From contig PDRW01000022.1 of NCBI GenBank assembly GCA_002746935.1, positions 1-64,000 on the forward strand: a stretch of 64,000 nucleotides of DNA, written 5' to 3'. Below, one piece after another: positions 27,018 to 36,405 of the stretch. Each line of letters starts with the position of its first letter. Position 1 is the stretch's first letter. The DNA comes from Rhodobacterales bacterium. GTDB taxonomy: Bacteria > Pseudomonadota > Alphaproteobacteria > Rhodobacterales > Rhodobacteraceae. The translations under genes were made by a program, and so were the position numbers. The notes under the pieces are model-generated. The model had not been told where the DNA came from. It made no database searches and worked only from the letters and a program-made list of their open reading frames with translations.

Positions 27018-28631
27018 TCAGGCGTGCAGGTGGTGGGTGTTTCCGCCGGATTGCGCGCGGACGACCGGGGCCGGTGCAGAATTTGCCTTCGGCGCGGCGA
27101 CGGTGAAGTCGACCAGGGTGGCGCCGCGGGCAATCGGGGTCATCCGGGTGAGCAGGCTGCGACCGTCGGTCAGAGTGATCCGGCTGCGCCAGACCCCGCT
27201 GCGGCGACCGGTCCAGGACATGAGCGCGTGCATCTCGTCCCATGCCGGCGTTGGTGCGGCGCGGGATTTCCAGCTGTCGAGCGCATTGCGGAAGCTCACT
27301 TCGCCGGTCGGGGTGGAAGGGTCTTCGCCCCAGAGTTTCGTGTAAGCCGTGTTGGAGATCATCAGCTGGCCGCCGGAGTTGAAAACGGCGATCGCCTGGG
27401 GCAGTGCGTCGAGCGCGGCCTGACCGGTTTCAATCTCGGTGCGGAACCGGCGGCTGACAGAGATTTCGGCGGAAATGTCTTCGAACAGCAATGCCACGGC
27501 GCCGTCGGGATGCGGGCGGCCGGTGACCCGGTAGGTCTGACCGGTCGGCAGCTCCCATGTTTCTTCGTAGGTTCCGTTGCGAGCGGCGGTTTCAAGATCC
27601 GACATTTGCTGGCGCCAGCTCTTGTAATCCTTCGGTTCGGGCATCATCCGCGATTCGCGCAAACGGTCGAGGAAAGCGGACATCGGGGGCTTTGAAATCA
27701 GGAAGGATGCGGACAGCATGGTGAGGTCCATCAGCGCCGGGTTGAACAGCGCAAGCTCCCGGGCGCGGTCGAAGATCACCAGGCCGATCGGCAGGGCGGC
27801 GAAGGTCTTGGTGAGGGTGGTGACGAATTCCTGCAATGAGGTTTCTGCCTTGACCAGACGGTCGGTAGGCACGGCGGTGAACAGCTTTCCGCCTTGCTCG
27901 AGCTCGGTCTCCGTGATTTCGAACCAATGCTGTTCCGTGTCGCCGCCCAGAGAAATGACGGAGCGGTAAAGTGCCTGGGTGCCGCTTTCCGAACCGCGTC
28001 CGGCAGGTTCGAGGGTAAACACTCTCGCGGGCGGCCAGGGGCGCAGATCTTCAGTGCCGGCGATATTGTCAGCCAGAGTGAGATAGGCCCTGTTGCACCA
28101 GGAAATCCCGCCGCCCTGATCCTCGCGCCATTGCGGGAAGGGCGTGTTTTCGGAACTGGCGCGCAGCATGTCGAGCTCCCGGGTCAGCGCCAGAAGGCTG
28201 TGCTGGTCGAAGCCGGCGGTGGTGACCTTCTCCGGGTTGGCATCGTCAAGCGTGATGCGGGTGATCCCGTCGTGCCATTCGGCGCGCAGGTGACTGCTGC
28301 CGTCCCTGGCGGCTAGGCGCAATTCGCCAACTTCCGCGAGATCGCCGACAATATCTGTGAGCCGTGGGAAACGGGGTGAAAGCAGGGTGGCAAGATGGAT
28401 CCAGGGGGTGCCCATACGCGGAACCTGGTCAAGAAACTGGCGTGCCGCCGGGGTTGCGTCGAGCAGGGTTTCATTTTCGAAGATGAACACGACCCGATCG
28501 CGTTCTTCCTCGCTGAACCGGCGCAGGGAGCTGGTCTTGCGCCGGTCGACCATTCCGAAAGCCAGGAGGACAGTGAGGGCGATGAAGAAGGCGGCAAGGA
28601 CGAGGCCAAGGGCGAAGAGCGTGGAGGTCAT
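27018..28631 (-). CDS. DivL-like PAS-domain membrane protein lacking the kinase core
   Basis: The 537-residue product starts with one membrane segment (about residues 4-26), followed by sensory PAS-type domains; the clearest are FAALPIGLVIFDRARELALFNPALMDL (about 290-315) and ALDALPQAIAVFNSGGQLMISNTAYTKLWG (about 415-445). The chain ends about 60 residues after the last PAS domain, and there is no HisKA or HATPase domain. In many alphaproteobacteria the gene directly before tsaE is the histidine-kinase-like cell-cycle regulator DivL; position and PAS layout suggest orthology. If so, it signals by protein contact, for example on CckA, and not by catalysis. It heads the unit ending at trxA. Confidence 0.65.
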   Translation of the reverse strand: MTSTLFALGLVLAAFFIALTVLLAFGMVDRRKTSSLRRFSEEERDRVVFIFENETLLDATPAARQFLDQVPRMGTPWIHLATLLSPRFPRLTDIVGDLAEVGELRLAARDGSSHLRAEWHDGITRITLDDANPEKVTTAGFDQHSLLALTRELDMLRASSENTPFPQWREDQGGGISWCNRAYLTLADNIAGTEDLRPWPPARVFTLEPAGRGSESGTQALYRSVISLGGDTEQHWFEITETELEQGGKLFTAVPTDRLVKAETSLQEFVTTLTKTFAALPIGLVIFDRARELALFNPALMDLTMLSASFLISKPPMSAFLDRLRESRMMPEPKDYKSWRQQMSDLETAARNGTYEETWELPTGQTYRVTGRPHPDGAVALLFEDISAEISVSRRFRTEIETGQAALDALPQAIAVFNSGGQLMISNTAYTKLWGEDPSTPTGEVSFRNALDSWKSRAAPTPAWDEMHALMSWTGRRSGVWRSRITLTDGRSLLTRMTPIARGATLVDFTVAAPKANSAPAPVVRAQSGGNTHHLHA

Positions 28632-28727
28632 GAACTGAGTCCAAATCAGGCGCGTGCCGGGATAACCTATCCAGCGAAGGGTTAATGAAAGCTTAAAGGT
28701 TCAACCTGTAATTGCGACAAGCCGTGC

Positions 28728-30131
28728 TCATGCACCGAAATGAACGTTCTTTCCAAGTGCCGGGGTGCGCTCTTCGGCTTCGATGCCCGCCGCGCCGGCA
28801 CCGCGATTCCAGCTTACTTCGACAATGGCACCGAGCGGCTCGCCGGGATGGGGCTGCCCGGTCCAGCGGGAGGCGCCGTTGACGAAAGCGAGTTCGGCCC
28901 CGGTGCGCTCCAACAGCGTTTTTGCGATGAACAGCCCGAGCCCCATGCCCTCGTATTCGGGCCGCTCCGAATCGCGCGTGGCCTTCGGTTCCTTGCGCAG
29001 GAAGGGGTCGCCGATGCGGCCAAGAAGGTGTGGCGGATAGCCGGTGCCATCGTCGATGATGCGCACCGAAATCACGTTTTCCGTCCAGCAGGCCTCAACC
29101 CAAACCGTGGTAGCTGCAAAATCCACCGCGTTCTGGATCAGATTCCGCAGTCCGTGGACCAGTTCCGGGCGGCGCAGCACCATGGGGCTTTCTTCCGGCA
29201 GCTGATCGCCGGCGCGGGTCTGGAGGACGATTTCCTTGCCACGGTCGCGATGGGGTTCGGCGGCTTCCTCGATCACCGCAGTAAGCAGCGCCTGGCGAAG
29301 ATGCAGGTCGTCCTTTCCGGCGCGGCCCATGGAGCGCATGATGTCGCGGCAACGGTCGGCCTGATCGCGAATCAGCAGCGCATCCTCGTACATCTCGGTG
29401 CCTTCCTCGAGATCGCCGATCATCTCCGAGCTGACCAGCTTGATCGTTGCCAGCGGAGTGCCGAGCTCATGCGCTGCGGCGGCGACCACACCGCCCAGGT
29501 CGGTGAGTTTCTGTTCGCGGGCGAGTGCCATTTGGGTGGCCAGCAGGCCCTGGGACATCGAGAGGATTTCGGCGCTCACGGTGCGGGTGTAGAAACCGAC
29601 AAACATGATCGCGACCATGATTGCCACCCAGTGGCCCAGGGCAAAGACCTGGGGCAGTGCGAAGATCTCGCCGGCGGGTGTGATCAGCGGTACGCAGATC
29701 CAGGGCATGAGCGTGACCAGCGCCACCGCCGCCATGTCGATCACCAGAGTCGGCCCGAGCGACAGCGCGGTTGCGGCGACCGTGACCGGGGCGACGATGA
29801 GCATCGCGAAAGGATTGTTGAGCCCGCCGGTCACCCCCAGCAGGATGCCGAGCTGGATCGTGTCGAAAGCGAGCATCAGGGTCGCTTCGCGTTCGGTCAG
29901 CCGCTTGTTCTGCGGGAAAACGAAGTGGAACATGACGTTGAGGACGACCGATGCGCCGATGACGCCCGCGGCGAGGCCGAGTTCGATCCTGAAGCCGAAC
30001 AGCTGTCTGGCGATGACGATGGCGCCGATCTGGCCGAGGGCGGCCGCCCAGCGGAGCGTGGTGAGCGTGCGCAGGCGCACGCAGCGTCCGGTCTGCGCTC
30101 TTCCGAACAGGGAAGGGGTGGTGTTGGTCAT
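28728..30131 (-). CDS. regB: Redox sensor histidine kinase RegB/PrrB
   Basis: RegB is the membrane kinase that controls RegA in response to the respiratory redox state. The 467-residue product has six membrane segments in its first half. The quinone-binding heptad GGLNNPF lies between the third and fourth, the H-box is AAAHELGTPLATIKLVSSE, and the redox-active Cys sits in DQADRCRDIMRSMG. HATPase motifs follow: LIQNAVDFAA, DDGTGYPPHLLGRIGDPFLR and GMGLGLFIAKTLLERTGAEL. ATG 30129-30131 (MTNTTPSLFG) is chosen. It is divergent from senC with a 104-bp shared control region, the classic order in Rhodobacteraceae. Confidence 0.95.
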   Translation of the reverse strand: MTNTTPSLFGRAQTGRCVRLRTLTTLRWAAALGQIGAIVIARQLFGFRIELGLAAGVIGASVVLNVMFHFVFPQNKRLTEREATLMLAFDTIQLGILLGVTGGLNNPFAMLIVAPVTVAATALSLGPTLVIDMAAVALVTLMPWICVPLITPAGEIFALPQVFALGHWVAIMVAIMFVGFYTRTVSAEILSMSQGLLATQMALAREQKLTDLGGVVAAAAHELGTPLATIKLVSSEMIGDLEEGTEMYEDALLIRDQADRCRDIMRSMGRAGKDDLHLRQALLTAVIEEAAEPHRDRGKEIVLQTRAGDQLPEESPMVLRRPELVHGLRNLIQNAVDFAATTVWVEACWTENVISVRIIDDGTGYPPHLLGRIGDPFLRKEPKATRDSERPEYEGMGLGLFIAKTLLERTGAELAFVNGASRWTGQPHPGEPLGAIVEVSWNRGAGAAGIEAEERTPALGKNVHFGA

Positions 30132-30235
30132 CGCAGGCCCGCGCCTTGCCAGGGGTGTCAGAGGGTGTATTGCCACCCTTGTATGTTGCCGGCGCATGGA
30201 GGATCAATGATCGCAGGCAAGCAAGGAGGCTGTTC
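30132..30235. promoter_or_regulatory. Divergent regB / senC-regA control region
   Basis: This 104-bp gap holds the promoters of both arms of the reg locus. On the plus strand AAGGAGG precedes the senC ATG. I see no clear -10/-35 pair, which fits the family, where RegA itself acts on this region. Confidence 0.5.
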
Positions 30236-30877
30236 ATGCGTACAATGTTTGTTATCTCCGCCGCCGCCGCCGCTGTCGCCGCCATTGCCGGCGGGGTATG
30301 GTGGATATCCAGCGGCGGCACGACCGGCGATCCCTTTGCCGCGTGCCGAACATCCTCGGTGGGGACCGGTATGGTTTCCATCGGCGGGCCATTGTCGCTC
30401 ATTGATGAGAACGGCAAGGCGGTGACCGAGGCTGACGTCATCACCAAACCGACGCTGGTCTATTTCGGCTACACCTATTGCCCGGACGTCTGTCCGGCCG
30501 ACAATGCGCGCACGGCAGAGGCGATTGATCTGCTGGCGGCTCAGGGGCACGACGTTGAGATGGCAATGATCTCGGTGGATCCGGCGCGGGACGACCCGGA
30601 GCGGATGCGTGATTTCACCGATTATCTGCATCCCCGTGCGGTGGGCTATACCGGGTCAATGGAGCAGATCCAGGCGGCGGCGGCGGCATACAAGGTCTAT
30701 TTCCGTATGGAGGAAAACCCGGATCCGGATTTCTATCTGGTGGACCATTCCACCTATACCTACCTGATGTTGCCGGAAACCGGCTTTGCCGAATACTTCA
30801 AGCGTGATGTCTCGCCCGCCGAAATGGCCGAGCGGGTCGGGTGCATTCTCGGGATTGCCGGAGGGTCTGCACAATAA
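30236..30877 (+). CDS. senC: SenC/PrrC, SCO1-family copper chaperone
   Basis: The 213-residue protein has an N-terminal membrane anchor (VISAAAAAVAAIAGGVWWIS) and a thioredoxin-like SCO domain in the periplasm. The copper-binding C-x-x-x-C is in GYTYCPDVCPADNA and the third ligand His in LVDHSTYTYLM; MISVDPARDDPERM is also typical. SCO proteins deliver copper to cytochrome c oxidase, and in Rhodobacter PrrC also affects signalling to PrrB. ATG 30236 follows AAGGAGG by six bases. regA lies 78 bp downstream on the same strand. Confidence 0.95.
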   Translation: MRTMFVISAAAAAVAAIAGGVWWISSGGTTGDPFAACRTSSVGTGMVSIGGPLSLIDENGKAVTEADVITKPTLVYFGYTYCPDVCPADNARTAEAIDLLAAQGHDVEMAMISVDPARDDPERMRDFTDYLHPRAVGYTGSMEQIQAAAAAYKVYFRMEENPDPDFYLVDHSTYTYLMLPETGFAEYFKRDVSPAEMAERVGCILGIAGGSAQ

Positions 30878-30955
30878 TCCCGGGTGCGGTAAATTGACCT
30901 GCGGCGATGTTGCGCCTAGTGTGCGCCCGACTGGCGAAAGAACGAGAGGAATTCC

Positions 30956-31510
30956 ATGTCGGACAAAGAGTTGCCGGACCTTGGCGACGACAAATCGCTT
31001 CTTCTCGTAGACGATGACGAGCCGTTCGTGCGCCGTCTCAGCCGGGCGATGGAAAAGCGCGGGTTCGAGACCGAGACAGCACAAGCCGTTGCCGAGGGCA
31101 AGGCCAAGGCCGCGACCCGGCCGCCGGCCTATGCGGTGGTCGATCTCCGGCTTGAAGACGGCAACGGGCTCGATGTGGTTGAAACCATTCGCGAGAAGCG
31201 CCCGGAAGCGCGGATCGTGGTGTTGACCGGCTATGGCGCGATCGCCACCGCGGTGGCCGCTGTGAAGGCGGGGGCGACCGATTACCTCTCGAAGCCTGCG
31301 GATGCGGATGACATCGTGAAGGCGCTGCTGGCGAGCGGCGGCGAGTTGCCCGCCCCGCCGGACAACCCGATGAGCGCCGACAGGGTGCGGTGGGAGCATA
31401 TCCAGCGGGTCTATGAGTTGTGCGACCGCAACGTGTCGGAGACGGCGCGGCGGCTCAACATGCACCGGCGCACCTTGCAGCGTATTCTTGCCAAACGGAG
31501 CCCGAAATGA
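30956..31510 (+). CDS. regA: Redox response regulator RegA/PrrA
   Basis: RegA, phosphorylated by RegB, controls respiration, carbon and nitrogen fixation and, where present, photosynthesis genes. The 184-residue product has an N-terminal receiver with LLLVDDDEPF, phospho-Asp in VVDLRLEDGNG, LTGYGAIATAVAAVKAGATDYLSKP, a proline linker and a Fis-type helix-turn-helix ending ETARRLNMHRRTLQRILAKR, which is almost invariant in the family. AGAGGA precedes the ATG. The stop overlaps the start of a lipoprotein gene (ATGA). Confidence 0.97.
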   Translation: MSDKELPDLGDDKSLLLVDDDEPFVRRLSRAMEKRGFETETAQAVAEGKAKAATRPPAYAVVDLRLEDGNGLDVVETIREKRPEARIVVLTGYGAIATAVAAVKAGATDYLSKPADADDIVKALLASGGELPAPPDNPMSADRVRWEHIQRVYELCDRNVSETARRLNMHRRTLQRILAKRSPK

Positions 31511-31899
31511 AGCGCCTGACCCTGATACTCTGCCTGGTGCTCGCCGGTTGCAGCGCAAAGCCGCAGGAACGCCCGGGTGACCGGGTGCGCCTGCCGCTGA
31601 TCATCGGGCTTGAACCCGATGGAGAAGGCCTTGCGGTTGGTGGTATTGACGGCACCGACGGACAACCCGGCGGAGGGCGGATCGACTTTGGCCGCGCGCC
31701 CGAAGGGGTAATCGCCACGATTGAACGCGAGTTCGGACCGGGGCGCGCGCTGGGGCTTGGCGGCTGTCCTGCCGCCATCCGGCAACAGATCGCCTGGGGT
31801 GATCTTGTGCTGACCTTTACCGAAGAACAGTTCGTCGGCTGGCGGGCGCAGGATACGGCTGAAGAGGCCGGGCGGACCTGTGGGGGCACGCTCGCCTGA
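31507..31899 (+). CDS. Small lipoprotein of unknown function, coupled to regA
   Basis: The 130-residue product begins MKRLTLILCLVLAGC, a clean lipoprotein signal. The mature part is glycine-rich (VGGIDGTDGQPGGGRIDFGR) with an acidic C-terminal half (WGDLVLTFTEEQFVGWRAQDTAEEAGRTC) and two more Cys residues that could form a disulfide. I recognise no domain. The ATG overlaps the regA stop by four bases, so it is co-translated with the redox regulator. In Rhodobacter the gene after regA is hvrA (an H-NS-like protein); this product does not resemble it. Confidence 0.75.
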   Translation: MKRLTLILCLVLAGCSAKPQERPGDRVRLPLIIGLEPDGEGLAVGGIDGTDGQPGGGRIDFGRAPEGVIATIEREFGPGRALGLGGCPAAIRQQIAWGDLVLTFTEEQFVGWRAQDTAEEAGRTCGGTLA

Positions 31900-31993
31900 A
31901 CGCGGCCTGCCGTTTCTGTGACCGCCGCGCGGAGCATCTTTTCCAGTCTGAAAACCACGGTTCAAGGCGGAACAGAGACTGTCGGGCAACGGA

Positions 31994-32017
31994 GTTCAGA
32001 TCAGGGTTCAGATCAGG
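31994..32017. repeat. Tandem 12-bp repeat at the end of the HD-domain gene
   Basis: GTTCAGATCAGG occurs twice without a gap (31994-32005 and 32006-32017). The second copy contains the stop codon of the HD gene on the minus strand. It looks like a replication-slippage duplication and does not alter the protein beyond its last residues. Confidence 0.8.
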
Positions 32018-32604
32018 GCCAGGAGCGCTTCGTGCCGGGCCACGAAATCCTCGCGCACCTCGCGCGGCGGGCGAAGGCGCACTTCGAGGCCTTCGATCAG
32101 CGCCGGGTCGGGTTTGCCGAAGAACCTGTCGCTCTCGTCCCTGCCGAAGCCCGCGATCTGGGTCGCTTCCAGCCAGGCCGAGACCCGGTCGGCCTTCTTG
32201 ATCGCTTTCTTCACCACCGCCGGCAGCTTGCCGGGCAGGCCGAACCGCATGTGAACCGCCGCCATGAGGCGTTCGTCGAGCACGCCATAGGCCGGGCCAA
32301 CCGCCGCCTTCACCGGCGAGATCATGTCGCCGATCACATATTCCGGGGCGTCATGCAGCAGCGCCGCGAGACGCCATTTTGCCGGGGCATTGGGGTTCAT
32401 CCGGCCATAGAGCGCTTCGACCAGAAGCGAGTGTTCTGCCACGGAATAGGGCCAGTCGCCCAGAGTCTGCCCGTTCCAGCGCGCCACGAAGGCGAGCCCG
32501 TGGGCGATGTCTTCGATCTCGATATCCATCGGCGTCGGGTCGAGCAGGTCAAGCCTGCGGCCCGAGAGCATCCGTTGCCAGGCGCGGGGGGGGGTCTTGG
32601 CCAT
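32008..32604 (-). CDS. HD-domain phosphohydrolase (YfbR-like)
   Basis: The 198-residue protein starts MAKTPPRAWQRMLSGRRLDLLDPTPMDIEIEDIAHGLAFVARWNGQT and has the HD metal motif spread over SVAEHSLLVEAL and ALLHDAPEYVIGDMISPVK, with a distal Asp in KADRVSAW. This set matches the HD family that includes 5'-deoxynucleotidase YfbR. The reaction is probably phosphate removal from a nucleotide; the substrate is unknown. ATG 32602-32604 is chosen for its conserved start although its ribosome-binding site is weak. It lies downstream of the alcohol dehydrogenase gene on the same strand, behind a strong hairpin. Confidence 0.85.
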   Translation of the reverse strand: MAKTPPRAWQRMLSGRRLDLLDPTPMDIEIEDIAHGLAFVARWNGQTLGDWPYSVAEHSLLVEALYGRMNPNAPAKWRLAALLHDAPEYVIGDMISPVKAAVGPAYGVLDERLMAAVHMRFGLPGKLPAVVKKAIKKADRVSAWLEATQIAGFGRDESDRFFGKPDPALIEGLEVRLRPPREVREDFVARHEALLALI

Positions 32605-32656
32605 GGGGGTCACGATTGGCGTTGGGTCAATGGTTCCCGCAGGGCATAGCAGAGCC

Positions 32657-32685
32657 GCGGGGCGGGGGACCACCCCCCGCCCCGC
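32657..32685 (-). terminator. Strong GC hairpin after the alcohol dehydrogenase gene
   Basis: GCGGGGCGGGGG (32657-32668) and CCCCCGCCCCGC (32674-32685) form a perfect 12-bp stem with a five-base loop, eight bases beyond the adh stop. No T-run follows, so termination would need help or the stem acts as an mRNA stabiliser. Confidence 0.5.
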
Positions 32686-32692
32686 GAAGGGG

Positions 32693-33718
32693 TCAGATTT
32701 TCATCACGATACGGCCGTCGATCTGGCCGGCGCGCATCTTGTCGAAGATGGCGTTGATGTTTTCCAGCTTGTCCCAGCTGTAGTGGGTCGACACCGCGCC
32801 TTCACCAGCGAAGGCGAGGGCTTCGCGCAGGTCGTTGCGGGTGCCGACGATCGAGCCGCGCACGGTGATACGCTTGAGCACGATGTCGAAAATCGGCAGC
32901 GGGAAATCGCCGGGCGGCAGACCCACCAGCGACATGAACCCGCCACGACGCAGCATGGCGACCGCCTGCGAGAAGGCCGCGTTGGATACAGCGGTGACGA
33001 GAACGCCGCGCAGGCCGCCCATCAGGCTTTGCACCTCGGCCACCGGATCCTGTTCGACGGCGTTGAAGGTCAGATCGGCGCCAAGGCTGCGGGCCAGTTT
33101 CAGCTTGTCTTCCTGGATGTCGACGGCGACCACATGCAGCCCCATCGCCTTGGCGTATTGCACGGCCATGTGGCCCAGCCCGCCGATGCCCGAGATCCCG
33201 ACCCAATCGCCCGGCTTGGCCTCGAGCTCCTTGAGCCCCTTGTACACCGTCACCCCGGCGCAGAGCACCGGCGCGGCTGCGCCGTTCTCGAGCCCATCGG
33301 GAATCTGGCCGACGAAATTGGCGTCGCAGGCCACATATTCGGCATAGCCGCCATTCACCGTATAGCCGGTCATCTCCTGGTGCTCGCACAGGGTCTCCCA
33401 ACCGCCGACGCAGTGTTCGCAGCGACCACAGGCGGTGTGCAGCCAGGGCGCGCCAATACGGTCGCCTTCTTTCAGGTGGGTGACACCGGCGCCCAGCGCG
33501 GCAACCACCCCAACACCTTCATGGCCGGGGATGAAGGGGGCGGTCGGCTTGACCGGCCAATCGCCTTCGGCGGCATGCAGGTCGGTATGGCAAACGCCCG
33601 AAGCCTGTACCCGCATCAGAACCTGGCCGGGGCCGATCTCGGGCACTGGCACTTCGCGAATATCCAGCGGGGCGCCCAGGGAGGGTACGACAGCGGCTTT
33701 CATTGTTTTGGGTATCAT
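32693..33718 (-). CDS. adhP: Zinc-dependent alcohol dehydrogenase (AdhP/AdhA-like)
   Basis: The 341-residue medium-chain dehydrogenase oxidises primary alcohols such as ethanol with NAD+. Catalytic zinc ligands are in ASGVCHTDLHAAEGDWP and PGHEGVGVVAALG; the structural zinc site has four Cys in ACGRCEHCVGGWETLC; the Rossmann motif is ISGIGGLGHMAVQYAKAMG. VCHTDLHAA(E/D)GDWP is characteristic of the bacterial AdhP group. ATG 33716-33718 has AGAGGT at good spacing; an in-frame ATG five codons on is possible. It is divergent from ahcY across a 446-bp gap. AdhP is a close match by motif, not proven. Confidence 0.9.
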   Translation of the reverse strand: MIPKTMKAAVVPSLGAPLDIREVPVPEIGPGQVLMRVQASGVCHTDLHAAEGDWPVKPTAPFIPGHEGVGVVAALGAGVTHLKEGDRIGAPWLHTACGRCEHCVGGWETLCEHQEMTGYTVNGGYAEYVACDANFVGQIPDGLENGAAAPVLCAGVTVYKGLKELEAKPGDWVGISGIGGLGHMAVQYAKAMGLHVVAVDIQEDKLKLARSLGADLTFNAVEQDPVAEVQSLMGGLRGVLVTAVSNAAFSQAVAMLRRGGFMSLVGLPPGDFPLPIFDIVLKRITVRGSIVGTRNDLREALAFAGEGAVSTHYSWDKLENINAIFDKMRAGQIDGRIVMKI

Positions 33719-34164
33719 GGGAACCTCTGCTTGGTTTCAGGGGGTCGGTTGGTTATGTAACATCAATTCCTGATGCTACCGGTAACATAGGCACAACAGC
33801 TGTTTAATGTCACGAGGCAGTTTTATATCTCGAATCTTGAATTGATTTATTCAAGTCGAGCAAACCCTGAAAAACAAGGGAACTTCCAACCCTATGAAAA
33901 AAGGTAGAAATGCCAATCATAGCAGGTATGCAAACATAACGGGTCCATGACGCCGGTTGTGGCAATTGCTGCCAAGGTTTTGAATATTAAAACCGTGGTT
34001 CTGGTTTCGCTCCACCCCTGCCCCACCCCTCCCCGATGATGCGGATCATCAGCGGTCCGTGGGTCCGTGGGGAGATGAATGACCGGGGTGAGCCAGCGGA
34101 TTGTGCCAATTGGTGCGTGGTGCTATGTGCACGGCAACGCATTCCAACAATCGGGGCTCGCAAA
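33719..34164. promoter_or_regulatory. 446-bp control region and leader between adhP and ahcY
   Basis: The middle of this gap is clearly richer in A and T than its surroundings and holds several dyads: CTTGAAT/ATTCAAG with flanking TCGA (33830-33859), TGGCA/TGCCA (33960-33974) and GGTTTT/AAAACC (33976-33994). Just before ahcY, TTGG-TGCGT (34110-34118) can pair with ACGCA and CCAA (34137-34141 and 34144-34147, two-base bulge), followed by CGGGG as ribosome-binding site eight bases from the ATG. The last hairpin would sit in the ahcY mRNA leader. I see no coding sequence here. It does not match SAM- or SAH-riboswitch patterns that I can recall. Confidence 0.55.
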
Positions 34165-35550
<1,386 letters not shown>

Positions 35551-35560
35551 GCGCCCGGCC

Positions 35561-36313
35561 ATGGGAGACGAACCCGGGAATCGCCGTTCGTTCCTGAAAC
35601 GGGTGGCGGTTCCTGTCTTTTCGGCGCTGTTCTCTGTGACTTTTCTGGTGCTGGGCGCAATCTGGCTGGCCACCCGGCCGGACAGCCCGATACCCGACCA
35701 CTGGAACCCCGCGCGCCCGCTGGACATTACCGCACCCGTGACCCCCGTCACCCGCTGGCAGCTATATGCAGCGTCCCGCAATGGTGCCCTGTGCCGGGAG
35801 GTGCTGGCGCGGGCCGGCGTGCGGTTTTCGAAGCTGGACGACCTGTCGTCCGGTCCGCATTGCGGGATTTCCCAACGCGGCAGCCTGACGTCCCTTGTCT
35901 CGGCCGGAGTGCCCGCTGTTGAAACCCGCTGTGACACCGCATTGCGCCTTGCGATGTGGGAATACCACGATGTCCAGCCTGCCGCGCGTCATCATCTGGG
36001 GGCGGAGGTCACCGGGTTTTTGCATGCGGGCAGCTACAATTGTCGCAGGATGCGCACCACGCGCGGGACAGATGGCCGATGGAGCAGCCATGCAACCGCC
36101 CGCGCCTTTGACGTTACCGGCGTGCGCCTGTCGGATGGGCGCAGGCTGACCTTGCTGAAAGACTGGAACGGCACCGGGGCGGAGGCGGCCTTCCTGCACC
36201 AGATATGGCGCGGATCATGCAGATGGTTCCGCCTGGTTCTGGGGCCGGACTACAACCGCCTTCATGCGGATCACTTCCACCTGCAAACCACCGGTTGGGG
36301 CCTTTGCCGCTGA
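35561..36313 (+). CDS. Extensin-like family protein (membrane-anchored, M15-like fold)
   Basis: The 250-residue protein has one N-terminal membrane segment (VAVPVFSALFSVTFLVLGAIWLA) and then an extensin-like C-terminal domain: LCREVLARAGVRFSKLDD, GISQRGSLTSL, and the zinc-peptidase-like motifs SSHATARAFDVTGV and HADHFHLQTTGWGLC. The S-H-x-x-x-x-A-x-D and H-x-D-H-x-H residues match those of LAS-type peptidases (VanY/M15), so a peptidoglycan hydrolase role in the periplasm is plausible but unproven. Six Cys residues may form disulfides. It starts 11 bp after ahcY, so it is likely read from the same mRNA. Confidence 0.82.
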   Translation: MGDEPGNRRSFLKRVAVPVFSALFSVTFLVLGAIWLATRPDSPIPDHWNPARPLDITAPVTPVTRWQLYAASRNGALCREVLARAGVRFSKLDDLSSGPHCGISQRGSLTSLVSAGVPAVETRCDTALRLAMWEYHDVQPAARHHLGAEVTGFLHAGSYNCRRMRTTRGTDGRWSSHATARAFDVTGVRLSDGRRLTLLKDWNGTGAEAAFLHQIWRGSCRWFRLVLGPDYNRLHADHFHLQTTGWGLCR

Positions 36314-36405
36314 ACGGAAAGACGCACCGAAGCAGCCCGGATTGCCGGCGAGAGCGATCTTGTTCATCCGCCTGTGCGTGGCATGAAGGTTGCAAAAGCC
36401 CGGGG

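Noticed and set aside
28740-30425. 561-codon open frame antisense to regB
   Set aside because: Shadow frame; composition is Ala/Gly/His-rich with no domain, while the regB frame has every kinase motif.
34080-34164. SAM or SAH riboswitch before ahcY
   Set aside because: The sequence has a bulged hairpin but lacks the conserved core bases of the classes that I can recall; kept only as a structured leader.
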